Counted from the stretch's first letter, positions 15,928 to 25,280 are shown. The stretch: 64,000 nt of DNA from Neoactinobaculum massilliense (GCF_900604955.1 NZ_UWPE01000001.1:248001-312000); one strand, 5' to 3'. Made by a program: numbers and translations. Notes: generated from the sequence alone by a model not told the origin.

Positions 15928-18900
15928 ATGACATCCACGAAACGCCGTTCCATGGCGGCGATCGCTGGGGTTGTGGCCCTGGGAGTGTCCACCATTCTCG
16001 GGTCCAGCGGCGTATCGGCCGCGGATACGACTCAGCACCTATACAACGGCCCCGCCGATTGCGTTGCCTTTGACTCCAACGGCAACGTAGTGGCGCCCGG
16101 TCCGGGGGACTGCGCACAGTTTGGTACGGCCGGTCCGGGGCGCTCTAACGCCTCCGCTCGCAATGTCATTCTGATTATTGGCGACGGCATGGGCCAGTCC
16201 GAAATCATGGTGGCACGTAACTACCTCAGGGGCGCCGGCGGACGCTTCGAGGGCATCGACGCCCTCACCTCGCAGGGCATGTATACCCACCACTCCATCG
16301 ATAGGGACGGCAAGGTCAATTACGTGACCGACTCGGCCGCCTCGGGCACCGCCTGGGCCACCGGCACGAAGTCCTACAACGGTGCCATCGGCGTGGACAT
16401 CGCCGGGAAGCCGCAACAGAACCTCATCGAGAAGGCCAAGCTGGCCGGCCTTCGCACGGGCAACGTATCCACGGCGGAGCTGCAGGATGCCACTCCGGCC
16501 GTGCTGGGTGCGCATGCGCTCAACCGCAAGTGCTACGGCCCGGAGCAGAGTAAGAATTCTTCCTCCTGCAAGGGCGCCGAGTTCGAGGGCCAGTTCCGTG
16601 AGAACGGCGGCCTCGGCTCTATCTCCGAGCAGCTGCTTGATACCCGCGCGGACGTGACGCTGGGTGGCGGCGCGGCCTCCTTCAACCAGACCGTGCAGGC
16701 GGGCGGCTCCTCCCACAACCCCTACCTCCCGGCGTCGAACATGAACTGGACCGCCGGGGAAACGGTGCTCCAGAACGCCAAAGACAACGGCTACCAGGTG
16801 GTAACCACGGCCGCCGAGCTGGACGCCGTCACCGCAGCCAACCAGGACCGGCCGGTGCTCGGCCTGTTTGCGGACGGCAATATGACCACCACGTTCGCAC
16901 CCTCGCAGGCAACGGTGGGTGGCTCAAAACAGGATCCGCTTCAGTGCACGAAGCAGGATACGGGCACCGAGCCGGAGCTGGGAGCCATGACCCAGAAGGC
17001 CATCGAACTGCTTGATGATCCCACCGCGGAGAAGGGTTTCTTCCTCCAGGTGGAGTCCGCCTCCATCGACAAGCGCGATCACTCCTCCGATGCCTGCGGC
17101 CAGATCGGCGAAACGGGCCGGCTTGACGAGGCGACGAAGGCTGCACTCGACTTCGCGAAACAGGACGGCAACACGCTCGTCGTCGTGTCCGCGGACCACT
17201 CCCACACCTCGCAGATCGTGGGCGACGGTGGCGATTACACCGCGCCGACTACGCGCCTCCTCACGGCCGACAAATCCCCCATGACGGTCGCCTACGGCAC
17301 CTCAAAGGGTGGCTCCCAGCAGCACACCGGCGCGCAACTCCCGATCGCTGCCTGGGGACCGGGCGAGCAGAACGTGCTCGGCCAGCTGGACCAGACCGAT
17401 ATGCACTTCATTATTGCCAATGCACTGGGCCTCAACCCTGACAAGAGCAGCGGTAATACGGATGGGAACCTCGCCAAGCCGGCGGCCGCGCAGGCCACAG
17501 ACTCCTGCCTCCTCATCAAGGAGGACGGCTCCGTGGTACCCGGCCCGGGCGATTGCGCCCAGTACGGCACCACCGGCCAGCAGCGCTCGAACGCCAAGGC
17601 CAAGAACGTGGTGCTGTTCATCGGTGACGGCATGGGTGACTCCGAACTCACGTCTGCCCGCAACTACCTGTACGGCGCCAACGGCCGGCTCCCTGGCATT
17701 GACAACCTCTCCTACACGGGTTCCTACACCCACTACTCGCTCAATAAGGACGGTACAGTCAATTACGTGACCGATTCGGCCGCCTCGGGTACGGGTTGGG
17801 CCACCGGCACGAAGTCCTACAACGGTGCCATCGGCGTGGATCTGGCCGGCACCCCGAAGGAGAACCTCATTGAGGCCGCGAAGGCCGCCGGCCTGAAGAC
17901 GGGTAACGTGTCCACGGCGGAGCTGCAGGATGCCACTCCGGCCGTGCTGGGTGCGCATGCGCTCAACCGCAAGTGCTACGGCCCCGAGCAGAGTAAGAAT
18001 TCTTCCTCCTGCAAGGGCGCCGAGTTCGAGGGCCAGTTCCGTGAGAACGGCGGCCTCGGCTCCATTTCCGAGCAGCTCGTTGACACGCGTGCTGACGTCA
18101 CCCTGGGTGGCGGCGCGGCGGCCTTCAACCAGGCGGTTCAGGTATCAGGCACCTGGGATGACGCCACGCGGTGGACCAAGGGCAACACGGTTCTCGAGAA
18201 TGCCAAGGCGAACGGATATCAGGTGGTGACCAACGCTGATGAGCTCGACGCGGTGACAGCGGCCGATCAGGAGCACCCGGTGCTCGGCCTGTTCGCGAGT
18301 GGCAACATGCCGCGTAATTTCCTCGAGAGCGTGCCCACTGTTGATGGTGCCACCGGCGAGGCCATTTCCTGCCAGGTAAACCCGGCCCGCACGGCTGACG
18401 TACCGACGGTGGCGGCCATGACCACCAAGGCTATGGAGCTGCTGCGTAACGATAAGGGCTTCTTCCTCCAGGTGGAGGGTGCCTCCATCGACAAGGCTGA
18501 CCACGACGGCGATGCCTGCGGCCAGATTGGCGAACTCGATGACCTCGATCAGGCCGTCGAGGCCGCACAGAACTGGGTGAAGCAGACGGGCGAACCCACA
18601 CTCATTGTGGTGACCGCCGATCATGCGCACGCCTCGCAGATCACCGCCAACGGCGAAAATACCTGGGGCACGTCCACCAAGCTCCGCACCGCGGACGGCT
18701 CGGACATGACCATCTCCTACAACACGGCCAACTCCAACGATCTTGCGGGCAAGGGCCAGGGGCACACCGGTGCGCAGCTCCGCGTGGCGGCCTCCGGTCC
18801 ATCGGCCGAGAACGTGATTGGCCTGACGGATCAGACGGATCTGCACTACACGATCCTCAACGCGCTCGGCCTGTTCACCGAATCTCAGCCGGTGGAGAAC

Positions 18901-19554
18901 AAGTTCGTGGCTGCTGAGCCGACGGACCAGCCGACGGACGAGCCAACGACAGAACCAACAGACCAGCCCACGTCGGAACCGTCCAGCACGCCGACGTCAG
19001 AACCCACCACGCGGCCCACGCAGGGCTCCGGGACCGGCGCGAACTGGTTGGCCGTGGATAATTGGAAGAACACCCTCGCCACCCGCACATTCCGCTTCGG
19101 CAAGGGACAGCCCCTGGTGGGCGACTGGGACGGTGACGGTGTGGATGAGGCCGGCATGCGCGCAGGCAACACTTTCACGCTAGAGGGCGCCAAGGGGTCC
19201 TTCGCATACGGCCGCGCCTCCGACCGCGTCCTGGTTGGTGACTTCAACGGTGACGGGAAGGATACGATCGCGGTTCAGCGCGGCAACGTAATCCACATCA
19301 AGAACACGCTCGCCGGCGGCAACGCCGACAAGAAGGTCGCTTACGGCAAGGCCGGCGACGTCGCTTTCGCGGGTGATTTCGACGGTAACGGTGAGGACAC
19401 CTTCGCGGTTCGCCGTGGCAATACCTTCCACGTGAAAAACGCGCTGGCCGGCGGCAGGGCCGACGTGATGCTTCCGTACGGCAAGGTGAATGATCGGGCG
19501 GTCATCGCTGATTTCAACGGTGACCGCATCGACACGCCGGCCGTCGTGAGGTAG
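15928..19554 (+). CDS. Secreted tandem alkaline phosphatase with C-terminal FG-GAP-like repeats
   Basis: The 1208-residue protein starts after AAAGAGGAG. It has a signal peptide (residues ~1-31, cleavage near VSA-AD), then two complete PhoA-type phosphatase domains. Domain 1 (about 35-520) shows IIGDGMGQSE, nucleophile Ser136 in VTDSAASGTAW, NRKCYGP, SIDKRDHSSDACGQIGE, VSADHSH and HTGAQL. Domain 2 (about 522-985) repeats all of these with Ser617 (481 residues later). All metal ligands and the Arg of the active site are present in both, so both should be active on phosphomonoesters. A Pro/Thr/Glu/Ser linker (~995-1035) leads to FG-GAP-like calcium-loop repeats (DWDGDGVDE, DFNGDGKDT, DFDGNGEDT, DFNGDRIDT). 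There is no LPxTG motif; the repeats may mediate surface attachment. PhoA-type enzymes are normally ~450 residues with one domain. Confidence 0.93.
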   Translation: MTSTKRRSMAAIAGVVALGVSTILGSSGVSAADTTQHLYNGPADCVAFDSNGNVVAPGPGDCAQFGTAGPGRSNASARNVILIIGDGMGQSEIMVARNYLRGAGGRFEGIDALTSQGMYTHHSIDRDGKVNYVTDSAASGTAWATGTKSYNGAIGVDIAGKPQQNLIEKAKLAGLRTGNVSTAELQDATPAVLGAHALNRKCYGPEQSKNSSSCKGAEFEGQFRENGGLGSISEQLLDTRADVTLGGGAASFNQTVQAGGSSHNPYLPASNMNWTAGETVLQNAKDNGYQVVTTAAELDAVTAANQDRPVLGLFADGNMTTTFAPSQATVGGSKQDPLQCTKQDTGTEPELGAMTQKAIELLDDPTAEKGFFLQVESASIDKRDHSSDACGQIGETGRLDEATKAALDFAKQDGNTLVVVSADHSHTSQIVGDGGDYTAPTTRLLTADKSPMTVAYGTSKGGSQQHTGAQLPIAAWGPGEQNVLGQLDQTDMHFIIANALGLNPDKSSGNTDGNLAKPAAAQATDSCLLIKEDGSVVPGPGDCAQYGTTGQQRSNAKAKNVVLFIGDGMGDSELTSARNYLYGANGRLPGIDNLSYTGSYTHYSLNKDGTVNYVTDSAASGTGWATGTKSYNGAIGVDLAGTPKENLIEAAKAAGLKTGNVSTAELQDATPAVLGAHALNRKCYGPEQSKNSSSCKGAEFEGQFRENGGLGSISEQLVDTRADVTLGGGAAAFNQAVQVSGTWDDATRWTKGNTVLENAKANGYQVVTNADELDAVTAADQEHPVLGLFASGNMPRNFLESVPTVDGATGEAISCQVNPARTADVPTVAAMTTKAMELLRNDKGFFLQVEGASIDKADHDGDACGQIGELDDLDQAVEAAQNWVKQTGEPTLIVVTADHAHASQITANGENTWGTSTKLRTADGSDMTISYNTANSNDLAGKGQGHTGAQLRVAASGPSAENVIGLTDQTDLHYTILNALGLFTESQPVENKFVAAEPTDQPTDEPTTEPTDQPTSEPSSTPTSEPTTRPTQGSGTGANWLAVDNWKNTLATRTFRFGKGQPLVGDWDGDGVDEAGMRAGNTFTLEGAKGSFAYGRASDRVLVGDFNGDGKDTIAVQRGNVIHIKNTLAGGNADKKVAYGKAGDVAFAGDFDGNGEDTFAVRRGNTFHVKNALAGGRADVMLPYGKVNDRAVIADFNGDRIDTPAVVR
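16468..16619 (+). repeat. First copy of near-identical 152-nt tract in the tandem phosphatase gene
   Basis: This tract matches 17911-18062 with a single mismatch, offset 1443 nt (481 codons). The flanking parts of the two phosphatase domains differ much more, including at third codon positions. Confidence 0.9.
17911..18062 (+). repeat. Second copy of the 152-nt tract
   Basis: Partner of 16468-16619, in the same reading frame; it covers the region encoding TAELQDATPAVLGAHALNRK through the following glycine-rich segment. Confidence 0.9.
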
Positions 19555-19588
19555 GCACGGTTTCGCTACCTGCTCTGGTGCGGTAACG

Positions 19589-19624
19589 AAAAGTGGTGGC
19601 TCCCGCCCGGGAGTCACCACTTTT
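19589..19624 (+). terminator. Bidirectional terminator between phosphatase and aminotransferase genes
   Basis: The arms AAAAGTGGTGGCTCCC and GGGAGTCACCACTTTT (one mismatch) enclose a short loop, with A-run and T-run on either side, so it can stop transcription from both convergent genes. Confidence 0.92.
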
Positions 19625-19625
19625 A

Positions 19626-20825
19626 CTACTCGGCCAGCAACCGCGCGACCCTCTGCAGCCCCTCATCCAGGGCGTCGTCGGACAGGGCGTAGGAGAAGCG
19701 GATGTTTCCGGGGGCGCCGAACGCCTCACCGGGCACCGTGGCCACGTAAGCCTCCTCAAGAAGGATGGTGGCCAGTTCGGCGGAGGTGGTGGCGCGGCGG
19801 CCCCGAATGGTGCGTCCCAGGAGGCCGTGCACATCGGCAAACACGTAGAACGCCCCGGCGGGTTCGGGTACCACCAGGCCGGGCACGTTTCCGAGGATCT
19901 CAAGAGCCCGCCGCCGACGCCGCGCGAAGGCCTGCTGCATTGCCGTGACAGGTGCCTGTGGTCCGGTGAGGGCGGCGATTCCCGCGCGCTGGGCAATGTT
20001 ATTGACGTTAGAACTGAGGTGAGACTGCACCTTCCGGACGGCCGCGGCCACCGGCGCGGGCGCGGCCAGCCAGCCCACACGCCAGCCCGTCATCGCATAG
20101 GACTTCGCCAGGCCATTGAGAATGATGCATGAATCCGCCAGTTCCGGCACCACCGCGAGGATTGATGGCGCAGGCGCGCCCCCGTTTGTGTAGGTGAGGC
20201 GGCCATAAATCTCGTCGCTCACCACCATGAGGTGGTGGGAGAGCGCCCACTCACCGATCTCACGTAGTTCGTCCGCGGTGTACACCGCACCTGATGGGTT
20301 CGACGGCGAACACAGCAGTAGTGCGACGGTTCGGTCCGTCCTGGCGGCCTCAAGCTGAGCCACGCTCACCTTAAAACCACTGTCCGCGCCGGCGGGAACG
20401 TCCACGGGTAGGCCACCGAAGAACCGAATGGCTTCCGGGTAGGTGGTCCAGAACGGCGAGGGGAGGAGTACTTCGTCACCCGGATCTAGGATGGCCGCCC
20501 AGGTTTCAAAATCTGCCTGCTTACCGCCATTCGTCACCACGATGCAGTCCGGATCAAGTGTCAGGCCCGCATCCCTCTGCTCGGCCGCCGCAATAGCCTC
20601 GCGGAATTCCGGGAGACCGCCCGTGGCCGTGTACTTGTGATTAGCCGGGTCCGCGGCGGCGCGCTGTGCAGCCTCCACGATGTGCGGCGCGGTGGGAAAA
20701 TCCGGCTCGCCCGTGGCGAAGGAGATAACGGGTTTGCCCTGCGTAGCCAGTGCCTTCGCCGTGGCCGCTACCGCGAGCGTTGCGGAAGGAGAAATGGCGG
20801 CGCTTCGCCGCGAAATGTGTGTCAT
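19626..20825 (-). CDS. aspC: Aspartate (class I) aminotransferase
   Basis: The 399-residue product starts at the ATG at 20825 (MTHISRRSAAISPSATLAV). The PLP enzyme motifs are FATGEPDFPTAPH near the N-terminus, YTATGGLPEFREAI, the Asn of NPSNPSGAVY, VVSDEIYGRLTY and the Schiff-base Lys in NGLAKSYAMTGWRVGW; the C-terminal Arg contacting substrate is in NIRFSYALS. It transaminates aspartate and 2-oxoglutarate, possibly with broader specificity (prephenate). The longer open frame upstream runs through tRNA-Trp and is not coding. A CATAAT box 6 nt before the ATG indicates a leaderless transcript. Confidence 0.92.
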   Translation of the reverse strand: MTHISRRSAAISPSATLAVAATAKALATQGKPVISFATGEPDFPTAPHIVEAAQRAAADPANHKYTATGGLPEFREAIAAAEQRDAGLTLDPDCIVVTNGGKQADFETWAAILDPGDEVLLPSPFWTTYPEAIRFFGGLPVDVPAGADSGFKVSVAQLEAARTDRTVALLLCSPSNPSGAVYTADELREIGEWALSHHLMVVSDEIYGRLTYTNGGAPAPSILAVVPELADSCIILNGLAKSYAMTGWRVGWLAAPAPVAAAVRKVQSHLSSNVNNIAQRAGIAALTGPQAPVTAMQQAFARRRRRALEILGNVPGLVVPEPAGAFYVFADVHGLLGRTIRGRRATTSAELATILLEEAYVATVPGEAFGAPGNIRFSYALSDDALDEGLQRVARLLAE

Positions 20826-20831
20826 ACCCCA

Positions 20832-20837
20832 ATTATG
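20832..20837 (-). promoter_or_regulatory. -10 element of leaderless promoter for aspC
   Basis: Minus-strand CATAAT (5 of 6 consensus bases) ends 6 nt before the aspC ATG; no ribosome binding site is present. Confidence 0.55.
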
Positions 20838-20963
20838 CGCGCAGGCATCAATGCTGCCCGCCTCGATTCTGCAATGTGACGTGCGCCCTTCCACTCGACT
20901 CCACGAGTTTTTCCCACTAACATCGGAGGAGTTGTATCGCGTGGCAGTGCTACGCACCAACCT

Positions 20964-21036
20964 AGGGTAGTGGCGCAATTGGTAGCGCATCGGTCTCCAA
21001 AACCGACGGTTGGGGGTTCGAGTCCCTCCTACCCTG
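20964..21036 (+). tRNA. tRNA-Trp (CCA)
   Basis: A 73-nt cloverleaf has a perfect acceptor stem AGGGTAG/CTACCCT, anticodon CCA at 20997-20999 and T-loop GTTCGAGTC. Its position directly before secE-nusG is the standard bacterial arrangement. Confidence 0.95.
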
Positions 21037-21081
21037 CGATGCTCTCCGAATGGGGTGGCATGCGCGAAGCAGGAGGGAACT

Positions 21082-21309
21082 ATGAGCGGCAAGTCTGCAA
21101 GCACTCGGGCGTCCAAGCTCAACGTGTTCCAGCGCCTCGCCCAGTTCTTCCGGGAGATCCTGGTGGAGCTGAAGAAGGTTCAGGCTCCCACCCGCTCCGA
21201 GCTGGGGCAGATGTTCCTCACCGTGGTTGTGTTCATCGCGGTTGTCATGCTGTTCGTGTGGCTGGTGGATTTGCTGTTCGGCCAGCTGGCTCTCTGGATC
21301 TTCGGGTAG
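21082..21309 (+). CDS. secE: Preprotein translocase subunit SecE
   Basis: The 75-residue single-span protein starts after AGGAGGGAA. The amphipathic helix FFREILVELKKVQAPTRSEL precedes one membrane helix (LTVVVFIAVVMLFVWLVDLL), the usual architecture of short SecE. It clamps SecY in the translocation channel. It is followed 36 nt later by nusG. Confidence 0.95.
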   Translation: MSGKSASTRASKLNVFQRLAQFFREILVELKKVQAPTRSELGQMFLTVVVFIAVVMLFVWLVDLLFGQLALWIFG

Positions 21310-21345
21310 CCGCCTGGCCACGGTAAAACGTGGAAAGGATAGAGC

Positions 21346-22212
21346 GTGGCTGAGGATACGAACAACGCACTGTTTTCGGATGCACAGGAAGTGCCCGCAC
21401 AGGCGGAGAATACCGCTGCGGAGGTGCAGCCGGAGGCCGAACGTACCACTCAGCCGGCGGCCCAGGATGCGGCGGAAACTGCGGACACGCTCGATACCCA
21501 ATCTGTAGAGGACGCCCCGGTTTCTATCGATACCACCGCTCAGCCCGCTTCCCAATTGGCTACTGAACCCCCGGCTGAGGAAGAGAAGCCCGGAACAGTT
21601 ACTCCGGAGGATGTACGCGCCAAGATTGCCGGTTTGCCCGGGCACTGGTACGTACTGCAAACGTATTCCGGATACGAAAAGCGGGTAAAGCAGGACGTCA
21701 CCGTACGTATGACCACCATGAATATGGAGGATTACATCTTCCAGGTGGAAGTACCCATGGAGGAGGCGTTCCAGGTCAAGCGTGGCCAGCGCAAGCTGGT
21801 GTCGCGCGTGCGCATGCCCGGTTACGTGCTGGTGCGCATGGAAATGACCGATGATTCCTGGCGTGTTGTACAGTCCACGAACGGCGTGATGGGCTTCGTT
21901 GGTAATGGTCGCGAACCGGTGGCCCTCACCGAGGATGAAGTGGTCAATATGCTCACCCCTGTGGTGGAGCAGGAAGCCGCCGCAGAAGCGCGCGCGGCGG
22001 GCGTCCCGGCGGGCACCAACCCGGCCACTATTTCCCCGTTTGCGGTGGGGGATGCCGTCACGTTGGTGGCGGAGCCCTGGGCCGGTATGCCGGCTACGGT
22101 GTCCCAGGTGGACGCCGAAAATCAGCGCCTCACTGTACTTATGACGCTGGTCGGCCAGGAAACCCCGGTGGAGTTGGCCTTCACGCAGGTACGCAAGGAC
22201 GAACAGTTCTAG
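21346..22212 (+). CDS. nusG: Transcription termination/antitermination factor NusG
   Basis: The 288-residue product starts at GTG behind GGAAAGGA. An acidic Ala/Glu/Thr-rich extension of ~85 residues precedes the NGN domain (HWYVLQTYSGYEKRVKQDV, RMPGYVLVRMEM, TNGVMGFVG), and a KOW domain closes the protein (FAVGDAVTLVAEPWAGM). Long acidic N-terminal extensions are common in actinobacterial NusG. It binds RNA polymerase and couples to ribosomes or Rho. It follows secE, as usual. Confidence 0.95.
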   Translation: MAEDTNNALFSDAQEVPAQAENTAAEVQPEAERTTQPAAQDAAETADTLDTQSVEDAPVSIDTTAQPASQLATEPPAEEEKPGTVTPEDVRAKIAGLPGHWYVLQTYSGYEKRVKQDVTVRMTTMNMEDYIFQVEVPMEEAFQVKRGQRKLVSRVRMPGYVLVRMEMTDDSWRVVQSTNGVMGFVGNGREPVALTEDEVVNMLTPVVEQEAAAEARAAGVPAGTNPATISPFAVGDAVTLVAEPWAGMPATVSQVDAENQRLTVLMTLVGQETPVELAFTQVRKDEQF

Positions 22213-22338
22213 GGCGGGCGCCGCGCGTCGGCGTTAGATTTTCCGAGCGGAAGTGTAAAGCCACGTGGCCAATCAGCTTGGCAGTGCGGCGTCGACCCCG
22301 ATAACTATCCGGTCGTATCCGCGGAGAGAGCTATCACA

Positions 22339-22366
22339 GGGCTTCCGGCTTTCACGCCGGGAGCCC
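22339..22366 (+). promoter_or_regulatory. Stable hairpin in the nusG-rplK interval
   Basis: GGGCTTCCGGC and GCCGGGAGCCC form an 11-bp stem around a 6-base loop, 68 nt before rplK. It is not followed by a T run, so it is not a classical terminator; a ribosomal-protein (L1 or L11) leader role is a guess. A TTGACG follows directly, without a convincing -10 box. Confidence 0.35.
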
Positions 22367-22434
22367 TTGACGTACAGTTGATGTTTGTGCTGTCACTAGC
22401 CATGGTGGCGGCGTAGTAGAGAAAAGGACCCGAT

Positions 22435-22866
22435 ATGGCTAAGAAAAAGGTAGTCGGCTTTATTAAGCTGCAGATTCCGGCTGGACAGGCCACGCCGGCA
22501 CCGCCGGTTGGCCCGGCACTCGGTCAGCACGGCGTGAACATCGTTGAGTTCACGAAGGCTTACAACGCGGCAACGGAATCTCAGCGCGGCAACATTGTGC
22601 CGGTTGAGATCACGGTGTATGAGGATCGTTCCTTCACGTTTGTTCTCAAGACCCCGCCGGCCGCACAGCTCATTAAGAAGGCCGCAGGCATCCAGAAGGG
22701 CTCCGGTACGCCGCAGTCCAACAAGGTGGGTCACCTGACGGCGGATCAGGTGCGTGAGATCGCGCAGGCTAAGATGCCCGACCTCAACGCGAACGACATC
22801 GACGCCGCGGCGCGCATCGTGGCGGGCACCGCCCGCTCCATGGGCGTCACCACGGACGAACTGTAA
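22435..22866 (+). CDS. rplK: 50S ribosomal protein L11
   Basis: A 143-residue protein ([19 protein letters not shown] at its start) has the [11 protein letters not shown] loop and the C-terminal rRNA-binding domain with GTARSMGV. L11 forms the GTPase-associated stalk base with 23S rRNA. AAAGGA precedes the ATG. rplA follows after a 169-nt gap. Confidence 0.97.
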   Translation: MAKKKVVGFIKLQIPAGQATPAPPVGPALGQHGVNIVEFTKAYNAATESQRGNIVPVEITVYEDRSFTFVLKTPPAAQLIKKAAGIQKGSGTPQSNKVGHLTADQVREIAQAKMPDLNANDIDAAARIVAGTARSMGVTTDEL

Positions 22867-23035
22867 AACCATCGGGCAAGGCCCGGTGACCACCGAATGC
22901 ACAAAGCGTTCGGGAACAGGCCGGCACTTAACCGGCAGCCGGTGTAGCCGGTAAATATTGGCGGGGCGGCGTGACGCCACTCGCCGGTGGAAGGGCCTGC
23001 TTGGCCCGCTAACCACAACTGTGAGGAGAACAGAC

Positions 23036-23740
23036 ATGGCAAAGCACTCGAAGGCATATCGGGCCGCCGCTGAGAAAGTGGCCCAGGGCGTCCTCTACAC
23101 GCCCCTCGAAGCGATGAAGCTGGCGAAGGAAACCTCCGTCACCAAGTTCCCGTCCACGGTGGAAGTAATGTTCCGTCTGGGCGTGGATCCGCGGAAGGCG
23201 GATCAGATGGTGCGCGGTACGGTTTCGCTTCCGCACGGCACCGGCAAGACGGCACGGGTCGTCGTCTTTGCGCAGGGTGAGAACGCGCAGGCCGCCATTG
23301 AGGCCGGCGCCGATGAGGTGGGCGACGACGATCTGATCGCCAAGGTACAGGGCGGCTGGACTGATTTCGACGCCGCCGTGGCCACCCCGGACATGATGGC
23401 TCGCGTTGGGCGTCTGGGCCGCGTGCTCGGCCCCCGTGGTCTCATGCCGAACCCGAAGACGGGCACGGTCACCATGGATGTGGCCAAGGCCGTCAAGGAC
23501 ATCAAGGGTGGACGTATCGAGTTCCGCGTGGACAAGAACCGCAACCTCGCCTTCGTGGTGGGAAACACCGATTTCACCGTTGAGCAGCTGGTGGAGAACT
23601 ACGCGGCCGCGCTAGCCGAAGTGCTGCGTCTCAAGCCGGCCGCTGCTAAGGGCCGCTACATCCAGAAGGCCACCGTGGCCACCACGATGGGCCCGGGCAT
23701 TCCGCTGGACCAGACCAAGACGCGCGATCTGCTCGCCTAG
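23036..23740 (+). CDS. rplA: 50S ribosomal protein L1
   Basis: The ATG at 23036 follows GTGAGGAGAAC; the longer open frame is leader sequence. The 234-residue protein contains the L1 signature [20 protein letters not shown] and ends KTRDLLA. L1 binds the mobile stalk of the 50S subunit and, in other bacteria, represses its own rplK-rplA mRNA. Confidence 0.96.
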   Translation: MAKHSKAYRAAAEKVAQGVLYTPLEAMKLAKETSVTKFPSTVEVMFRLGVDPRKADQMVRGTVSLPHGTGKTARVVVFAQGENAQAAIEAGADEVGDDDLIAKVQGGWTDFDAAVATPDMMARVGRLGRVLGPRGLMPNPKTGTVTMDVAKAVKDIKGGRIEFRVDKNRNLAFVVGNTDFTVEQLVENYAAALAEVLRLKPAAAKGRYIQKATVATTMGPGIPLDQTKTRDLLA

Positions 23741-23782
23741 TACGTAGCTGAGCGCTTCCGGGTGCTCAGCTTGCGAACGTTC

Positions 23783-23815
23783 AAAAGGGGCGGTGGGTAA
23801 CCACCGTCCCTTTTT
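23783..23815 (+). terminator. Intrinsic terminator after rplK-rplA
   Basis: AAAAGGGGCGGTGG and CCACCGTCCCTTTT pair around a GTAA-type loop and end in a T run. Confidence 0.92.
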
Positions 23816-23818
23816 GCG

Positions 23819-23824
23819 TACACT
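23819..23824 (+). promoter_or_regulatory. -10 element of leaderless promoter for the 23832 membrane protein
   Basis: TACACT lies immediately after the rplA terminator and 7 nt before the GTG start. Confidence 0.5.
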
Positions 23825-23831
23825 GGCTCGC

Positions 23832-25280
23832 GTGACTCGCCGCCGTGACCTTCTGCTTGCCTGTCTACTGGGGATACTCGCACTCACCTGGTCCGCTTTC
23901 GCCGCCGTTAGAGTCACCCAGGTTTCCCTGCAGGATGAATGGACATACATCGACTACGCCTACAAGGCGGCCCACTTCCACATTCCCGCGCCGGGGGAGC
24001 AGATTGGCGCATTTACGCAGCACGAGTGGGATTGTCGCGGCACCGGGCAGGCGCCGAATATCTCGGCGGGATGCCCGGACGGGCGCGCTACCACGCACCT
24101 GGAGCTGCCATTCGAGGGCGAAAACTACAACACCTTCCATCCGCCTCTGCTGCTGGCCGCTGCGGGGTTCACCGGGCGGCTATGGGCCGCATTGGGCGGA
24201 AGCTTCGTGGTGGGGGCGCGTTTCTTCTCGGGAATTGTGGCCGCCGCGGGCGTGATCCTCATCTACTATGCATTGCGGCGATTTCGGCTGTCCACGCCGG
24301 CGTGTTTCGGCGGTGCGCTCACGGTGCTTGCAACCCCCGCGATCGCGAATGCGGCTGCCATTGTTCACACGGATTCGATCAACATTTTGGCCGGGGCGCT
24401 GGCGCTGTGGTTCCTTGGCCGGGTAACCCGCGGAAATAGCGGTTGGGTGGCACCCGCACTGGCTACACTAGCCATCACCTATTGCCGTGTGCAGGCCGTG
24501 GTGCCCATGCTGGCGGTAGCGGCGATGCTTGCGTGTGCGGCCCTGCGGCCGCGACTATTCCCGGTCGGGGGTGATATAGGGGGCGGTAACGAGGCCGCTA
24601 ATGGTGGCGGAGCCGGCAGTGATAACGCGCCGGGCGCCGGCGGGACCCGCGCTGAGACGGGCCGGTCTACCGCCGTTCGTGCCACCGGTATTCGTGGCGC
24701 CTACTGGCGAATCGTTGCGGGGCAGATCGGCGCCGTGCTCCTCGGGTATGGGTCCTGGTCGCAAATCCAGGCGTGGCGGGCGCCGGCGGGATACGTGGCG
24801 TCTATTCAGGGTGTGTCCACTAATCCGTTAGCCGACCATGGCGCCTGGGGCGTGCTTCGTACCTTCATCGATATTCCGCTAAACGGCCCCTATGGCCTCA
24901 CGCAGCCCGGTGCGGACTACCACATGGCGCCGCAGATGCTGTGGGTGGGTACCAACGTGTGGGGGTGGATGCTTTTTGCCGTGTACATGGCTGTATTTCT
25001 CGGCTGTGTGATGGCGGTGATTCGTACGGTTGCCACCCGCATAAGTACTGGTACGGTGCTTGCCGGCCTTGTGCTCACCACCGCCGTGGTGCAGGGGCGC
25101 GAGGTGCTGCTCCACCACATGTACTTTCGCCGAATTTCTGGCCGCTACGCGGTAGTGACGGCGCCGCAGCACGCACTGGTGCTCGCGGCGTGGCTGGACC
25201 ACCATGGCTGGGCCTGGACACTACCGGTATTTGGCGCGATCGGCTACGTGCTGGTATTCCTCGGGCCGCTGGTGGGGTGA
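23832..25280 (+). CDS. Polytopic membrane protein, GT-C glycosyltransferase-like
   Basis: The GTG at 23832 gives 482 residues; longer starts would fall inside the rplA terminator. The sequence begins with a basic stretch and a first membrane helix (LLLACLLGILALTWSAFA), followed by an acidic loop QDEWTYIDYAYKAAH that recalls the Asp/Glu-containing first loop of GT-C (ArnT/PMT-like) transferases, a Cys-containing extracytoplasmic stretch and about ten further hydrophobic helices. A Gly/Ala/Asn-rich insert interrupts the middle. GT-C activity on a lipid-phosphate sugar is inferred only from topology and the acidic loop. It is an isolated gene between two ribosomal operons. Confidence 0.6.
   Translation: MTRRRDLLLACLLGILALTWSAFAAVRVTQVSLQDEWTYIDYAYKAAHFHIPAPGEQIGAFTQHEWDCRGTGQAPNISAGCPDGRATTHLELPFEGENYNTFHPPLLLAAAGFTGRLWAALGGSFVVGARFFSGIVAAAGVILIYYALRRFRLSTPACFGGALTVLATPAIANAAAIVHTDSINILAGALALWFLGRVTRGNSGWVAPALATLAITYCRVQAVVPMLAVAAMLACAALRPRLFPVGGDIGGGNEAANGGGAGSDNAPGAGGTRAETGRSTAVRATGIRGAYWRIVAGQIGAVLLGYGSWSQIQAWRAPAGYVASIQGVSTNPLADHGAWGVLRTFIDIPLNGPYGLTQPGADYHMAPQMLWVGTNVWGWMLFAVYMAVFLGCVMAVIRTVATRISTGTVLAGLVLTTAVVQGREVLLHHMYFRRISGRYAVVTAPQHALVLAAWLDHHGWAWTLPVFGAIGYVLVFLGPLVG

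Noticed and set aside
20826-21122. Upstream extension of the aspC open frame through tRNA-Trp
   Set aside because: It is antisense to a tRNA gene and adds ~100 non-conserved residues; the start at 20825 matches the family and a leaderless promoter.
22213-22434. Riboswitch in the nusG-rplK gap
   Set aside because: Only a single stem-loop is visible, without conserved riboswitch words; kept as a low-confidence hairpin.
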